DNA of 64,000 bases from Polychytrium aggregatum (lineage: Eukaryota; Chytridiomycota; Chytridiomycetes; Polychytriales), in NCBI RefSeq assembly GCF_025602895.1, contig NW_026516311.1, positions 93,342 through 157,341 of the forward strand, read 5' to 3'. Under the pieces are notes generated by a model. It saw only the letters and a list, made by a program, of their open reading frames with translations. It made no database searches and was not told the DNA's origin. This document shows positions 46,877 to 59,401 of this stretch, piece after piece (positions within the stretch are counted from its first letter, which is position 1; every line of letters starts with the position of its first letter). The position numbers were made by a program, and so were the translations under genes.

Positions 46877-49800
46877 ATGGCCTCGGCAGGCGACGAAGCG
46901 CTGCTTGTTTGTGGCCGCGAACGAATCGGCCTCGGCCTTGGTCAGCCCGGGCATCCGAAACGCAACCAAGCATCCGAGATGGAGCAACCCCGGATCCAGA
47001 CATCCAGCGCTGAGTCTGCTGCTCCGCACGACGGCGCCGGACGACAGTCGCTGCAGACGCCCGTGGAGCTCGCCCGGTCGGCCTCAGGCGGCGACGAGCG
47101 GGAGTACCAGTTCCCAAGGTTCACAGATAACTGGGTATGTGCGGCAGGCTTTGCCCATCACGACATTTTCATCAGGTGCGTTCGACAGGAGCACTCGATA
47201 GGAGACGATCAGGGCGTGCTGCATCGTGGCCAGCAGCTCAAGCATTTGACCCTTTCGTCTCTCGATGGCCGAAGCTATCGTGTGGCTACCGATTTCACCG
47301 CTGCCGGCGAACTCCACTCAACGCTGTGTGTCACGACAGGGCAGGCCCAAATCCATACGTACCTGGACCGGCGCTGCCTTGAAGACGGACAGCCATGGGA
47401 AGAGGGCTTTCTGAATGGTCTCACAAACTCCAGCGTCGTTGTAATTCTGCTCTCAGAGAAGGGGATGGAGCGAACCAAGCGCGCAGACATCAAGCCGGAC
47501 AATCAACTTCTGGAGGTGGGGCCCGCTGGACATCGTTTCGGTCAGCAATGGAACCGCATCGACCCTTACCACTTGCCTTTCCACCCATGAGACTAGATCG
47601 AACTGGCCCTGAAGCAGATGAAGAAGACCCAGAGCACCCGCTCGCCCGTCCAGATCCTGCCGATCCTCATCAAATCCAAAGTGCTGATCGGTGGCACCAC
47701 ATATATCCGTGACTGGTTCCCAAACACAAACGACTTTCCTGACAAGATCCACTGCCATTCCTCGAGCCCATCCAAACGAGGCGAAATTGATCCTCCGCTT
47801 ACCATCCGACAAACTTTGTCTGAATTGCTACAGCTTCAGGCTTTGATTGCGGCCGACGACTATGCCGTCACGAAGTAGGTAACACCCTTGAGCATCTACT
47901 GGCGAAATGGTTTCATAGAAGCGAGTGTCTAATGGCCACGCTTGCTGTCGATTTAGACTTGCTCCGCATATACTTCAGCACGTCCACAAAAATGGTTTGG
48001 GATCCGAACATCAACCGGGGCACCCGATACCAACACCTATCCGACTTACCGCCGAACATGACTCGCTCCTGCGATCCCTCCTCGATCCAGTCGACTCCTC
48101 TTCCGACAGAAGGGCACTCGAGGATCTGTATGTCGAGGGCACTCGCCAGTGGCTGTTCGATCAAACCACCGACTGGGTCAACCAGGATACCACCGACACT
48201 GTCCTGTGGGTCAATGCCGTTGCTGGAGTGGGCAAATCTGTTGCTGCTGCCCAGATCGCCAACATCCTCACAGCCAGCAACCAACTGGTATCGGCGCTGT
48301 TCCTCAAGTACAACGACACCCGCAAGAGCGATCCACGAGTGGTGCTGAACACCATCGCATACGGTCTGTGCAAGTGGTACTCTCCAATCGGCCGCAAGCT
48401 GCTCGATGCTGGCCACACCAAGGACAGTCTCGACAAGATGAGCATCCCCGATCTGTTCAAGGCCGTGATTGCCGATCCACTCGAAGCCATCGGCGAATAC
48501 AGACCCAAGGGATCGGTGATGGTCCTGGTGGATGCACTCGACGAGTGCTCTCCGCGCGACCAGCTGCTCAGTCTGCTTGCCTGGCGCTTCGTCGAACTGA
48601 ACAGGACCCGTCCGTGGCTCAAGCTGCTGCTGACATCCCGACCCGAGGACGACATCAAGGCAGCATTCGATGGAGTCCCGACCAAGACAATCGAACCCTC
48701 GAGCGAGGAGAACATCCGTGACCTCGAGGTGTTCATCCGCCACCGACTGCGAGTGCACGACACTCTCAGTGACTCGGATCGCACCGAGGCAGTCGCCATC
48801 CTGCTGGACCAGTCCAAGACATTCGTGTGGATCAACCTACTCCTCAACACCGTCGATGCAGCATCCAGAGACGGCCCAGTGACACTCGCCACGATCAAGG
48901 ACATCAACGACAGCGCCGCCGACGGCGGCCAGCTGTACCACAAGACATTCGCCAAGATCCACTCGCAGTCGAGCCACCCGGCCGAGCTGGTCACGGTGGT
49001 GTCGGCGATCGCCACGGCCCAGTCGATCCTGACCCCACAGATCATCGCCCATGTGTTTGGACTCGAGATCGGCGTCGTTCGCGAGTGTCTCAAGAGCCTC
49101 AGTCTGGTCCTCGATCCTGGCGCCAATAGATTGGGTCCCCGAGGCAGCCAGTCCACCAACACCGAAGTCAAGTTCAACCACAAGTCGGTGGCGGACTATC
49201 TCCTCGGCGACGCATCGGCTGGCTATCCGTGGCATGTGTCGGACTCGTTCCACACGATGTTTGCCAAGGGATGTCTCGGCGTGATCCTCTCGCACGAGCC
49301 AGTGATCAACATCTGCGAGATCTTCGACTTTCACGACAAGATCCCAGACCTCGAGGACAGGGTCGCAGCCAAGATCACACCGTCGCTGCGATACAGCGTC
49401 GCCCACTGGATCACACACTTTGTGTGGTGTGTGGAAGGAGTGGCCGAGTCGAGTCCGGTGTGGCAGTCGGCCAAGATGGTCGATGTGGCAGCGGTGCTCA
49501 CTCTGTTCGTCAAGACGCATGTGTTCTTCTGGCTCGAGTGTGGGTCGCTCACACATGTGGTCAAGCCGATCATCGAGCAACTGGCTGTGCTGCGAGGAGT
49601 GGTCGCCAAGGCACCCAGCACCATCGTCGACGACACCACGAAGGAACTGGTCAAGGACACGTATCGATTCATCCGCGAGTTTGCCGATCCAATCATCAAG
49701 AGTGCACCACAGGTGTACAACTCGGGGTTTGCATTCACACCGAAGGAGACGGCGATCTACAAGACATATGCCGACCAGCTCGAGGACAAGATCCCGTTCT

Positions 49801-51452
49801 TGGTCACAGCCGGACCGAGGCCCACCTGGAATTCTTGTGTTTCCACTATCCAAGTCGATGGTTGGGTCAACTCCGTTGCACTGGCTCCTGATCAGCAATT
49901 CATCGTTTCCGGTACAGACGGCCCCAATGTTGTCATATGGGACGCTACAACAAGCCAACGGAGCCAAACTCTCATAGGGCACAGCACATGCATCATGGCC
50001 GTGGCTGTAGCTCCGGATGGTCAGACCATTGCCTCTGGATCCATTGATGGCCAAGTCCGATTGTGGACGCCAAGCGGACAATTGAAAGTTGTGCTCGACG
50101 GACATCAAAAGTCCGTCAATGCACTCCACTTCTTGGCCGATGGACAAACAATCATTTCGGGATCAAGTGATAGCTCCATCCGGCTCTGGGACAGCTCGAC
50201 TGGAGCCTGGAAGCGCACCCTTACCGGCCACACTGAGTGCGTCTGGTCAGTTGCGGTATCAGCCGACAATGACACAGCGGTTTCGGCATCAAGTGATGGT
50301 ACAATTCGAAAATGGAGGACTTCGATTGGAAACGAGAGTCTTGTAATCCGCGAGGATAAAGAGCGATTTTGGGCCGTTACAATATCGTACGACAATAGCG
50401 TTATCGTGTCGGGATCGAGCAGCAAGTCCATCAAGGTTTGGAGCGGTATAACTGGAGACATGATTCGCACCATGTCGAGCTACACTGACGGTGTAACTTC
50501 AATATGCGTTGACATCGATAAAGGAATTGTTGTCTCAGGTCACTGGGACGCCTGCATACGAGTTTGGGACTTGAAAAGCGGACGACAGAAGCTTGCACTC
50601 CGAGGACATGTTGACAGAATCAGCTGCGTAACAATGTCGGCTGATGGAAACACGATATTGTCAGCATCATGGGATGGAACAATCAAGCTCTGGCTACCGG
50701 TCCCGCACGAAGTTGATGATTATGAAGATTCGGCTCACTCCGACACTGTCCAGTCAATTTCCGTGTCCCCAGACGGTCTCCTCGTCGCCACTGGATCAAA
50801 AGATTGTTCGGTCAAGCTATGGGACGGAGTGACGGGCAAATTGAAAAGCACGCTTGAAGGACACACCGGAGGAGTAACCTCCGTTTTGATTTCACCGAAT
50901 GGGCAGGTCGTTTCAGGCTCCTGGGATACAACCATCAAGATCTGGGAGTCAGCCACAGGTCGACTAGTGCAGACGCTAGAAGGACATGAATATCCGGTTG
51001 GAATGCTGCTCTACCAAGACGGAATCGGATTGGAATCGATCGATTGGAATGGTATTTCGATATGTTGGGTTCCTAAACATGGCCGGTTTCTCAGGAGTGA
51101 AGGCTTTTCAACTGAGATTATCAGACCAACGGCATTCTCCTTGCTCGAAAAGTGGAAACAGATTGATGATGCGCCGTCAATGCAATGGCTCTCGCACGAC
51201 CATCATATGATATACATCCCAGGCTACTTGTATGGAATAAGTATTTCAAATCGATTCGATTCTTTGTGTACGGCCGAGCGACGCCTGGCAACGATATGTG
51301 TAAGTACTGTCCCAGCATTGGGGAGGGGGAGGAAAGGCTGGGTTCTGATGAATAATAGATATTTGGGTCAATTAGCCAATATACATGGACAGCGCCAATA
51401 CAAGGTTTTGGACAGCGTATTCCCATCAAAATTTGAGCGGTTTCTCCAATAG
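46877..51452 (+). CDS. TIR-NACHT-WD40 protein (NLR/STAND receptor)
   Basis: Exons 46877-47175, 47275-47515, 47597-47874 and 47957-51452 sum to 4314 nt, an uninterrupted 1437-residue protein. Residues ~92-270 are a TIR domain. It has HHDIFI|SYRVATD across the first intron, then IHTYLDRRCLEDGQPWEEGF and LTNSSVVVILLSEKG. The Glu of PWEEGF (142/143) sits where TIR NADases have their catalytic Glu. A linker follows, then NACHT with Walker A NAVAGVGKS (~360-367), Walker B MVLVDALDECSP (~461-472) and LLLTSRPEDD. The domain ends near residue 900. About nine WD40 repeats follow (904-1314), for example GHSTCIMAVAVAPDGQTIAS and SGSSDSSIRLWDSSTGAWKR. A non-WD tail follows. Known STAND logic would have WD40 sense a ligand, NACHT oligomerise, and TIR act, possibly by NAD hydrolysis; that is inference. 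An in-frame Met lies at 46979. A strong donor GTAAGT (51301) with an acceptor near 51374 could give another C-terminus ending just past 51452. Confidence 0.88.
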
Positions 51453-52662
51453 CAGTGTGTCAAGTTGAATTGGAAGTTGAATCGTCGGACATTAGCCAAA
51501 TTTCGACAATAGTGATGACTGGACCTCATGAACAGCTTGGAGAGGAGCAGCGCTCCACCAGGAAAAGCATCAGTGCCAAATTCAATGCATAAGCGCAAGA
51601 TGCACTGGTGTGACACCTGAGTCTCAAAAAACCTTCAACCTTGAATGGAAACTTATCAAATGGAACGAAAGGCGGACGAATGCGCCGGTATTTCATTCAC
51701 AATGATGGTGAAGAATCGATACAGGGGCAACAGAAGTGACCGGTATATCAAGATTAGAGATGGAGGTTTACGCAAGTCCCTAAGGTTGAATAGATGGATA
51801 AGTGGAAATACCGCCTGTGTTACGGACGCGGGCCATGATGTGGTTTGGGCGCAGAACATGGTCTTGCCACTCACTGACGGTGAGAGTCTCAATGGCCTTG
51901 ACCTGCTGGATCATGCACGAGAATAGTTCATTCAATGCCTTTATTTGATCACGGCGCGATCCATCGCGGCGCGTGTCCGTGGCCTATTCCGTGGCCGAGC
52001 TCGCCGATATGATAGATTAAACCGTAGAAGTAATAGTAGAACAGCCCAGGGTCGGAGGAAAAGCCCACTCAGTGAAACATTTATGAAAGAAATATCATCG
52101 CTCGCTCGTTCCCTTAACTTTGCCTCTTGCTCCTTGCTCCATATCCGTACCCTTGTCTCAACTCCCAGGCCATGTTCCTGCCAACCCACCTCAATGAAAG
52201 TGTAAAACGAGAGGTAATGGCAATTATAATGCGCATGGCCAACCCAAGAGATCGGGGGAGTGGAATTGGAGTGAAGTTGAAGGAGAACAAACAGTGCAAG
52301 CTGCGTTTGCTCGCTCCTTGCTCCTTCGCCTGTGTTCAGCGCCGTCGTTCTGGACCACAAGGGGGACTCGCCTGTGTGACCGGCTCTGACAAAGGGACCT
52401 GCCGTCGCCTCGGCTGCGCTCTGGCTCGTCGGTCCAGGCTGGTGCTGCGCACTCTGTCTTGCGAGCGCCCCTCTCGTCCTCGCCGCCTCGCGGCTCCTCG
52501 CTCGCGACGAGGAGCGCTCTCTCCAGACCGTCCCTCGCGAGATGCGTCTCTCCCTTCGTGTCGGTCTCGGTCCTGGCTGTTGCGACTTCATGACTTCAAA
52601 TTTTTTTCATCGGCACCCCCCAGCGGCTTGTCACCCCGAATCTCGATTTTGCATGGCAAGAG
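51453..52662. other. Spacer NLR / Plavaka transposon, includes the transposon's 5' flank
   Basis: There is no recognisable protein. A 93-residue plus frame (51645-51926) and a long minus frame (51941-52591) lack domains; the latter mirrors a C/T-rich plus strand at about 52090-52560. The transposon's left terminus must lie here, but I could not identify its inverted repeat. Confidence 0.35.
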
Positions 52663-55600
52663 ATGAATAATCGGCCCAATATTAGCCGACCTCCGCCTGC
52701 CTCCGGGCTTCCACCCTCTTCATCTGACGCTTCATACCGTCCGTTGCCTCGGCCCCCGTCACAATTCCTGCCGAGCCCTCACGGCCCGGTTTCATCCTCG
52801 GGGCATCCTCATCTTCGCCATGCTCCGTCTACAGATGGGCGTGGATACCCGCCCCCGCCTCCTCCCTGGTACCAATATGCTGACTGTCCGTCTGGGTCAA
52901 TCCCAAGCCAATATTCGGCGACGTTGCCACAGTCGACTCCCTACAGCTCGTATCAACTTCCAAGCGTCCCTTGTCAGCCGCATTCCAGACAGCCGCCAGT
53001 CCATCCGCCAGAGACTCAATATATCGGTGATGCTTGGCCCCGAGCTCATCAGCATGGCCTTCACTACCAATATCCTGGGACCGTACCACGTCCTGCGAGC
53101 GACGGTTCTCAGCTCCCCTCTCATTCGCCAAACCCTATCCTGGACCAGGATCTTCTCGCTGGTCCGTCTCAGGCTTCCACAGATGTGGCAGTCGGAACTT
53201 CATCCTTTCGTCGCCTTGCGCCAAAGCCGGTGAACCTTCCGCCTCCAGAACCACCCCTTCGCTCGAAAAGAGCCTCAAAATCGAGATTTTGTCGTTGCAA
53301 CCTATGCCGAATCAATCCGGAAGGGGGTCTCATGATCTCGGCAGCCTCCTTCTATGATCATGCGCGAAACTATGGATACCCCGATGGCGAAAATCCAATC
53401 AAATCTCGCCGTCAGAAGCCATCCGTCGCCAGAAGCATAGCGCCTTTGACGCAAGATCCGCCAATTGTATCGGCTGCCTCAGATTCCGGTGGCCCTTCTC
53501 TCATGGACGAACACATATCCATCCAGGCATCCGACCCATCGTCAGCGGGAGGATCCACAGCTGTTCCTTGCACTAATCCAACTCAATCTTCCCGACGAAA
53601 CCCTCAATCTCCAAATGTTATCGGTCTGTTGAATCCGCTTCCCCGCTCTCTCGTGATTCATTGAACAGCAGCCGCTCACACTCTCCACGATCATCCCCTC
53701 AGACCTCAATTCACCTAGTCCAGAGCCTCACTTGGGTATGATTATACAGCTTTCATCGATCTAGTCAGCATCAGATGTAACAAAGACATTTCGTGGCTTC
53801 AACTACTGAGCTTTACCAGCTTCGTCATTTCCAGGGGATATGGATTGGACTGACTCACATGAGGGAAGGATTGGTTCCCCACCACCTCACAACGCGGGCA
53901 CAGATGAAGGACACTCCGAAGTATCGTCTCTTGATTTGGACGCTCTGGCCGATGAATATGACCTTGATTCGCCAGACGAAGACGCCCCGGTTAATCCCAA
54001 TGGGTAAGCGATTCATCCTTGTGCCGATCCTGGTGTACGACCACCAATATGCTGACGCTGGTATGCCACCTCCAAATCCCCTCAATAAATGGTCAGCCAA
54101 GTGCCCAGCTTTGATGACTCAGAGAACACCGACAATCTGGAGAACCTGGACCACCCTAGCGACTCAACCGACGATGAAGAGGTCATTGGACTGACTCATC
54201 CTGTTGGTCCAGGATACTTTGAAAGCTACCTCAGAGACCCAGATAGCCATTCAGATCAATCATCCGATTCAGAAGCTGAAGAGAATCTTGGGAATATCCC
54301 AAGGTTACTGCCAGGTTGATAGCCACGTTTCGATCCACACGTTCGACCGTAATGCCATTGAAGTTAACTTATTGGCATTCCAATCGGATCTAATCTGACA
54401 CAATCAATCGTTCGGGTCCGAAATTCTTCCAGAATCGACTGCCCTCGGCTCGAGTGATTCGCCTGAAGACGGTGAGTATAACTGGTTAACAAGGTGGTAA
54501 ACAAGCCTACTGACTCTGTTTCTCTCCACAGAAATCGATCAGATATCTGCCATGCTCCTCGACATCAAGTTTGAGTACAAAGTCTCAGATGCAGTTATGA
54601 AAGCTCTCTTTCGAGGAATTGGGCTCTATTCTGGTCAAATTATCCCCAAGATGAAAAGCTATGAGCATTCTATCGCACAACTCGAGGGAATGTCCAAGCA
54701 AAATATCACCTTCTTCAAGACTTGTGAAAGAGGCTGCGTCGTTCACAGTCGAACCAAGAGGACGTGCACGGCATGTCAACACCGTGATTCTCTGAGAAAA
54801 CGAAAGAATGTCCCTGAACAAGTGGCAGCACCATCACGCAATACTCGCCGTCGCATAAGGCCATTAATTAATAACGGGCCTACTCCTTCACATCCAAGTC
54901 CCCACCTCAGAAGCAGCCAGAATAGCGGCAGTTCACAACCCATCCCTCCCAATAATAATTCTACTGTGGGTCACATGCCGCCTGATTCCCCAGATGAGAC
55001 AATTGCCAACGCTGGAAGTATTGCTCCGCACCCGGCGATTGAAGAAGTCCATATACCGGAGTCTGGCTCAGTACTTCAATCAACTGAACTCGCCGACCCG
55101 GCTCGACAACATGAAAGGAGAGAACCCAAGTTTGGAAAGTATGCCTACTTCCACTTGATTCCCCGACTGCAGGAGATGTTCCTTCATCCAGAAGCAGTCG
55201 ATGAGCTCATGTATAGAGCCAACCGTAGACCGACCCCAGGCAAGCACTGTTGCTCTGTGGTTGAATATCGGGTGGACAACAAACTGACCTCAATCATCCC
55301 TGTAATTCAGATGTACAAAGCGATATTTTTGACGGAAAGCACTACAAATACCTCCGAAAGCGAAAATTCTTTTCCAGACCAACAGACATTGCGCTCGGAC
55401 TGACACTGGATGGATTTCAGATATCCAAGAGGTAAAGCATTGTAATCGAGTCGCTTGCACATTCATTTTGTGTCTAACATTTGGTCACTCTAGAAATGGC
55501 AGGCAATCGCGGGTGTTTGCCATAATCAACTACAACCTGCGTCCCGAAATCCGAATGAAGGAAGAAAATCTGATCAAGGTTGGGATCACTCCCGGGCTGT

Positions 55601-57699
55601 CCTCTCCAAAAGACTTGGAATCCTTCCTGAAGCCTTTATATGAAGAACTAAGTCAGCTCGAGAGAGGCAAGTATTCGCCGATGGCCATACCAGAAAGATG
55701 CACCGGAAATTAACATGTCCTGGCGACATTAGGAGTCGAGTCCGTTATTCTCCGCCTGGATGGTGTCTATGAAAAGTTCACCCTGAACGCCCATGTCATA
55801 TGTTGCACCGGGGATCTTCCAGCGATCGCCAAGATATCTATGATTTCGGGACATACTGCAAAGAGTGGCTGCCGATTCTGTCACATAAAAGGCAGGTACT
55901 GTCGAGGTATTTACTATTACGAGGAAACGCTTCCATCGCGGAGAACAAAGCGAAGTTTCAAACGGACCTGGAGCCGACTCAGCCGAGCAAACTCAAAGAA
56001 GCGCAAAGAAATCATCACTACCACAGGTACTACGGAGTGTTGTCCCACCTGATTGGAGATGAACTTGAAATTAACCACCTGTCTCAATAATACTGCAGGA
56101 ATCAATGGCTGTCCTGGTCTATGTCGCCTGAAAACTATTGACCCAAGTGTCTGCTTTCCAATCGACCTGATGCACCTGATGGCAAGAATCAGCTACATCA
56201 TGGTTTCCATCTGGATTGGTGAGACGACAATTCCCAAGGCGTCGACACTCAACCAAGTAGATATGAAGGCCAAGCTCCAGCACGCGGACCGATTGATGGG
56301 AAATATTGATATCCCGACTGGGTTTGGTCCCATGCCTCGACCCATTTTCAGCGACTGGAAGACCTACAAGACCGAGGAATGGCAAAATTGGATAATAGCC
56401 TACTCCATGCCCTTGCTACACAGTGTCGGAGTCCCCGAAGTACATATGTAGGTAGAAATGCAGATCCGACGTTTTCTACGAACCCAGGACTCACGATTCT
56501 CTCAGTCAGGGGTGGGGCTATTTTGTCGACGCAGTCAGACTCCTGCTGCTGAAAAGCCTCGATCAAAACCAAAGAACCATGATTTCTATTCTCTTGACAA
56601 AATTTTACAAGTACTACACCAGGTAAGTCAGCTCTACATGGAGAATATGAACACCAGTCACTCACTGCGGCCGCATCGATTATTCGCACTCACATTTCCT
56701 CGTTTCCCAGAACGCTGGCTTGCTTGCCTGAGTCCCTCAGTCCGGCGTCTCCGGGGAGTGAAGCCGACAACTCAGGACTGAAGCTCATGAAAATGTATAT
56801 CCATCTTCTTCTTCACATTCCGCTTTGTATTCAGTATTTCGGGCCAATGTACAGCTACTGGCAGTTTCCGATGGAGCGACTTGGAGGATCGATCATGCGA
56901 TCGATCAAGTCCCGATCGAAACCCATTGAAAATCTGGCTCGCCAACAGATAGTCCGGGAGGCGCTCAGAGGAATCGAAAAATTCAACACAAAACGACCCT
57001 ACTTTGCTGTAAAATCTGTGGCCCTTCAGTTGACGAAAAGGCACGAGCAAAGGGTGTCATCCGAGGTAGCCTCCCAGAACGGAGTCCCAAAGCACTCTTT
57101 GACGGGAAGAAAGGAGATCAGCAGATTGAGTGAAACGGAAATGTGTAAACTGAAAGCGGCGTATCTGAAAACCCTTATCTGGGGCTCGGGCCCTACGCCT
57201 TTGAGCTCACTGGAAAGTTTCAATGACTCATGGATTGCAGCCTCCCCAACCATCACTATCTATCACACATTCCAGCACAATACTATGGAGATGCATAGGT
57301 TTTGTCACGATCGCCCAAATGGTCGTCGCAGTAACTGCTGGGTGAAGGTACGAATCTCGAGCACCCTCCATACCTTACGAGGCAAACTGCTGACCGTCCC
57401 CTTCACAGGTCTTATTCAGTTCTCCGCAGACCACTCGAGAAGGCCAAATTCATCCCCTTAGATATTATCGAGTGGCCTTTTTCTTCACCCATACCTTTTG
57501 CGGGATAACTTCGTATTGGGTGTGTTGCGCTGTTCCCAAATCTGTCCCCGCGAATCGTGGATACGATCGGCATCCAGTGGCCAGAACATTCCGCTTCGAT
57601 GGATTTGACGCCACCCAAGCCAAGCGGATATTTATTCCTCTTCACGAGATTGACTCAGCAGTCGGCGTTCTCTGTGTTGGCGAAGGTAGGCGTGGATGA
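52663..57699 (+). mobile_element. Plavaka-type (CACTA superfamily) transposon: Tnp2-family transposase gene
   Basis: A multi-exon gene whose product cuts and moves a CACTA-like DNA element. Exon 1 (52663 to ~53620) is Pro/Ser-rich and ends with the zinc-finger-like FCRCNLCRINPEGGLMISAA with SFYDHARNYG. Acidic linker exons follow (DMDWTDSHEG..., FDDSENTDNLENLD). The next exon (about 54530-55240) has IDQISAMLLDIKFEYKVSDA and a CERGCVVHSRTKRTCTACQ cysteine motif. The Tnp2 core comes next: DIFDGKHYKYLRKRKFFSRP with TDIALGLTLDGFQ, VFAIINYNLRPEIRMKEENL, ITPGLSSPKDLESFLKPLYE, VICCTGDLPAIAKISMISGH with CRFCHIKGR, and CFPIDLMHLMARISYIM. It then runs on to MYIHLLLHIPLCIQYFGPMY with SYWQFPMERLGGSIMRSIKS and RIFIPLHEIDSAVGVL. 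Across the exons I translated the frames stay open with good splice sites, so the gene may be intact. Element ends were not found. Confidence 0.82.
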
Positions 57700-58051
57700 C
57701 CCTATACTGCGCTTTCGGAGCAAATGACGTCTCCTCCCTAACTCTATCATCATGACAGTCATATACATATTGGACAAGGGCGACATGTCTGTGTATATTA
57801 CTCCCTGGACACTGCCTGCTGCAGGGCGGTGAGTCTGAACAGAATCCTGACGATGATATCCTGACTTTCATAAAAATACACTCCAAGTCACGATCGGCTT
57901 TTTTTCTTATTCAGCGGATCCCGCAGCCGGCTCTTGGGGGTGTGGGAGCGGATGGGCAGATTGAGAGACAATCATGCGTTCGAATGTGGTTCGATTGCCT
58001 CCCCCCTCCTTCGCTGGGCTGACCAGGGCCTCCCACGCGCAAGAGGGAGGC
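57700..58051. other. Transposon 3' flank, no gene
   Basis: It holds the expected right end of the Plavaka element. A small inverted repeat GCCTCCC ... GGGAGGC lies at about 58029-58051 directly before the LTR-like block. No coding sequence is recognised. Confidence 0.35.
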
Positions 58052-59401
58052 TGTTAGGGACGGACGCGGGAGCAGGGCGAGGCAAAGACAAGAGCGTGGG
58101 AACCGGGAGTAGTCAAGGTCTAGAGGAGTGATGATCTTATATTGGAGTAGTGAGAAGATAATTCACTTGATGAGCTTTCTACCCACGTCCTGAGCCCGTC
58201 TATTTATACCTCAGCCGTCTAGTCTATCTGATCTCCGAGCTCAATCGGTGACAAGCCACGCCGTGATCAAGGAAGGGAATGAATGAATTGACTAAGCTAA
58301 CGAGCTGCGCAGAAAAGTCCCGAACGTTGTCGGCCATCCTTTGCATAGGTAACATGACTAACTGCCCCGCCACACCCCAATCATGACCTGCACCCCAAAC
58401 ACGCGATCCCTGAACCCTTGTACTTTTGGGCAAGTTCTAATAGAGGCGATCTCCTTCCACCCGATCATCACAATCAAGTCCGAGGTAAGTGTTTGGCGAC
58501 CAGCGAGCTAACTGATCTTTTCCTTTTCTATATTTCTCTATTTGTTCCATATCTTCTCATTCCAGGTTCGGTCCAGCTTCATCGAGGTATGTGTCCAGAA
58601 TTTGGTCTTGGATTCTGCAGGGTGAAGGAGGGGGGGGGGAGCTAACTTCTCAAAACTTTTCGATGCCCCTCATTCTCTGCGCAGGCACCTGAGTGGTAAG
58701 TTTATTTGTTGACAATAACGCTCCTGTCGCGCACCATGATTGTAAAGATGCTCCGTTAACGTTTGCCGCAGCTTCGGTCCTTCACCAGATATTCGAAGTC
58801 AGGTAAGTCTGCTCCGCACGGAAATAGCCAGTGCCAAATGCCCAGCTCGACTGTTGGTCGTTGTGGGTTATTCGTCCAGTAGCGATAGTCGCCTCTGAAA
58901 GCAGCTTGCTCGATATTGAGGCCAGCGACAGACTCTATGATGCTGTCATTGGATATTCGTGCACCCCATCTGAATCACGGAGCTTGCTGAATACACACTG
59001 CCCGATCGTTGCTTTCAACCCGATTCATCGCAAGAGCTGGCTCGACGGCCACAGGGTGAAAAAACCCCTCCCCTGGTCGTCTGGTGTCATGAACCATGAC
59101 GTATGCGGGGTGGGGGGTGCTACTCTCATTCCCCAACCGAAGCTGATTGGGGGATGGCCCTCGCTGCGCTCAAGGAATTCTAGATGCATGGCCACGATCT
59201 AGACACGCCCGAACCTTCCAAGGTAGAACACGCTTTGCAGAACCTTCTTTGCAGCGTTGCCCCTTTTCTAGATATTTGTCAGCAGAGGATACCAGCCGGT
59301 TATATACCCGACCTTTGGCCGTGCTGTATACCTCGTCAGTGAAGTATTCAATAAATCACCACTCTATCTTGTTTTCCGTGTCTCCGATCCTCCTGACCTA
59401 C
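58052..59401 (+). mobile_element. LTR-like block A (degenerate retrotransposon LTR)
   Basis: It begins TGTTAG and shares with block B the ordered landmarks AGTGATGATC, AGATAATTCACT, a TATA-like GTCTATTTATAC (about 58198-58209), then GA.AAGCCAC and TGATCA. An AATAAA is at about 59347. A 123-residue open frame (58831-59202) has no known domain. The right boundary was set at the TGTTAG that starts block B and is uncertain. Confidence 0.5.

Noticed and set aside
47084-47317. Minus-strand frame containing ALIVSYRV, resembling a TIR box
   Set aside because: It is antisense to the first TIR intron and exon 2. The plus-strand splice reading explains the region with a full TIR.
48161-50147. Long minus-strand ORFs of 340 and 436 residues
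   Set aside because: They are shadows of the G/C-rich NACHT coding strand.
51941-52591. 217-residue minus-strand ORF
   Set aside because: It is Arg/Ser-rich and mirrors a C/T-rich plus strand; no recognisable domain or neighbours in the same frame.
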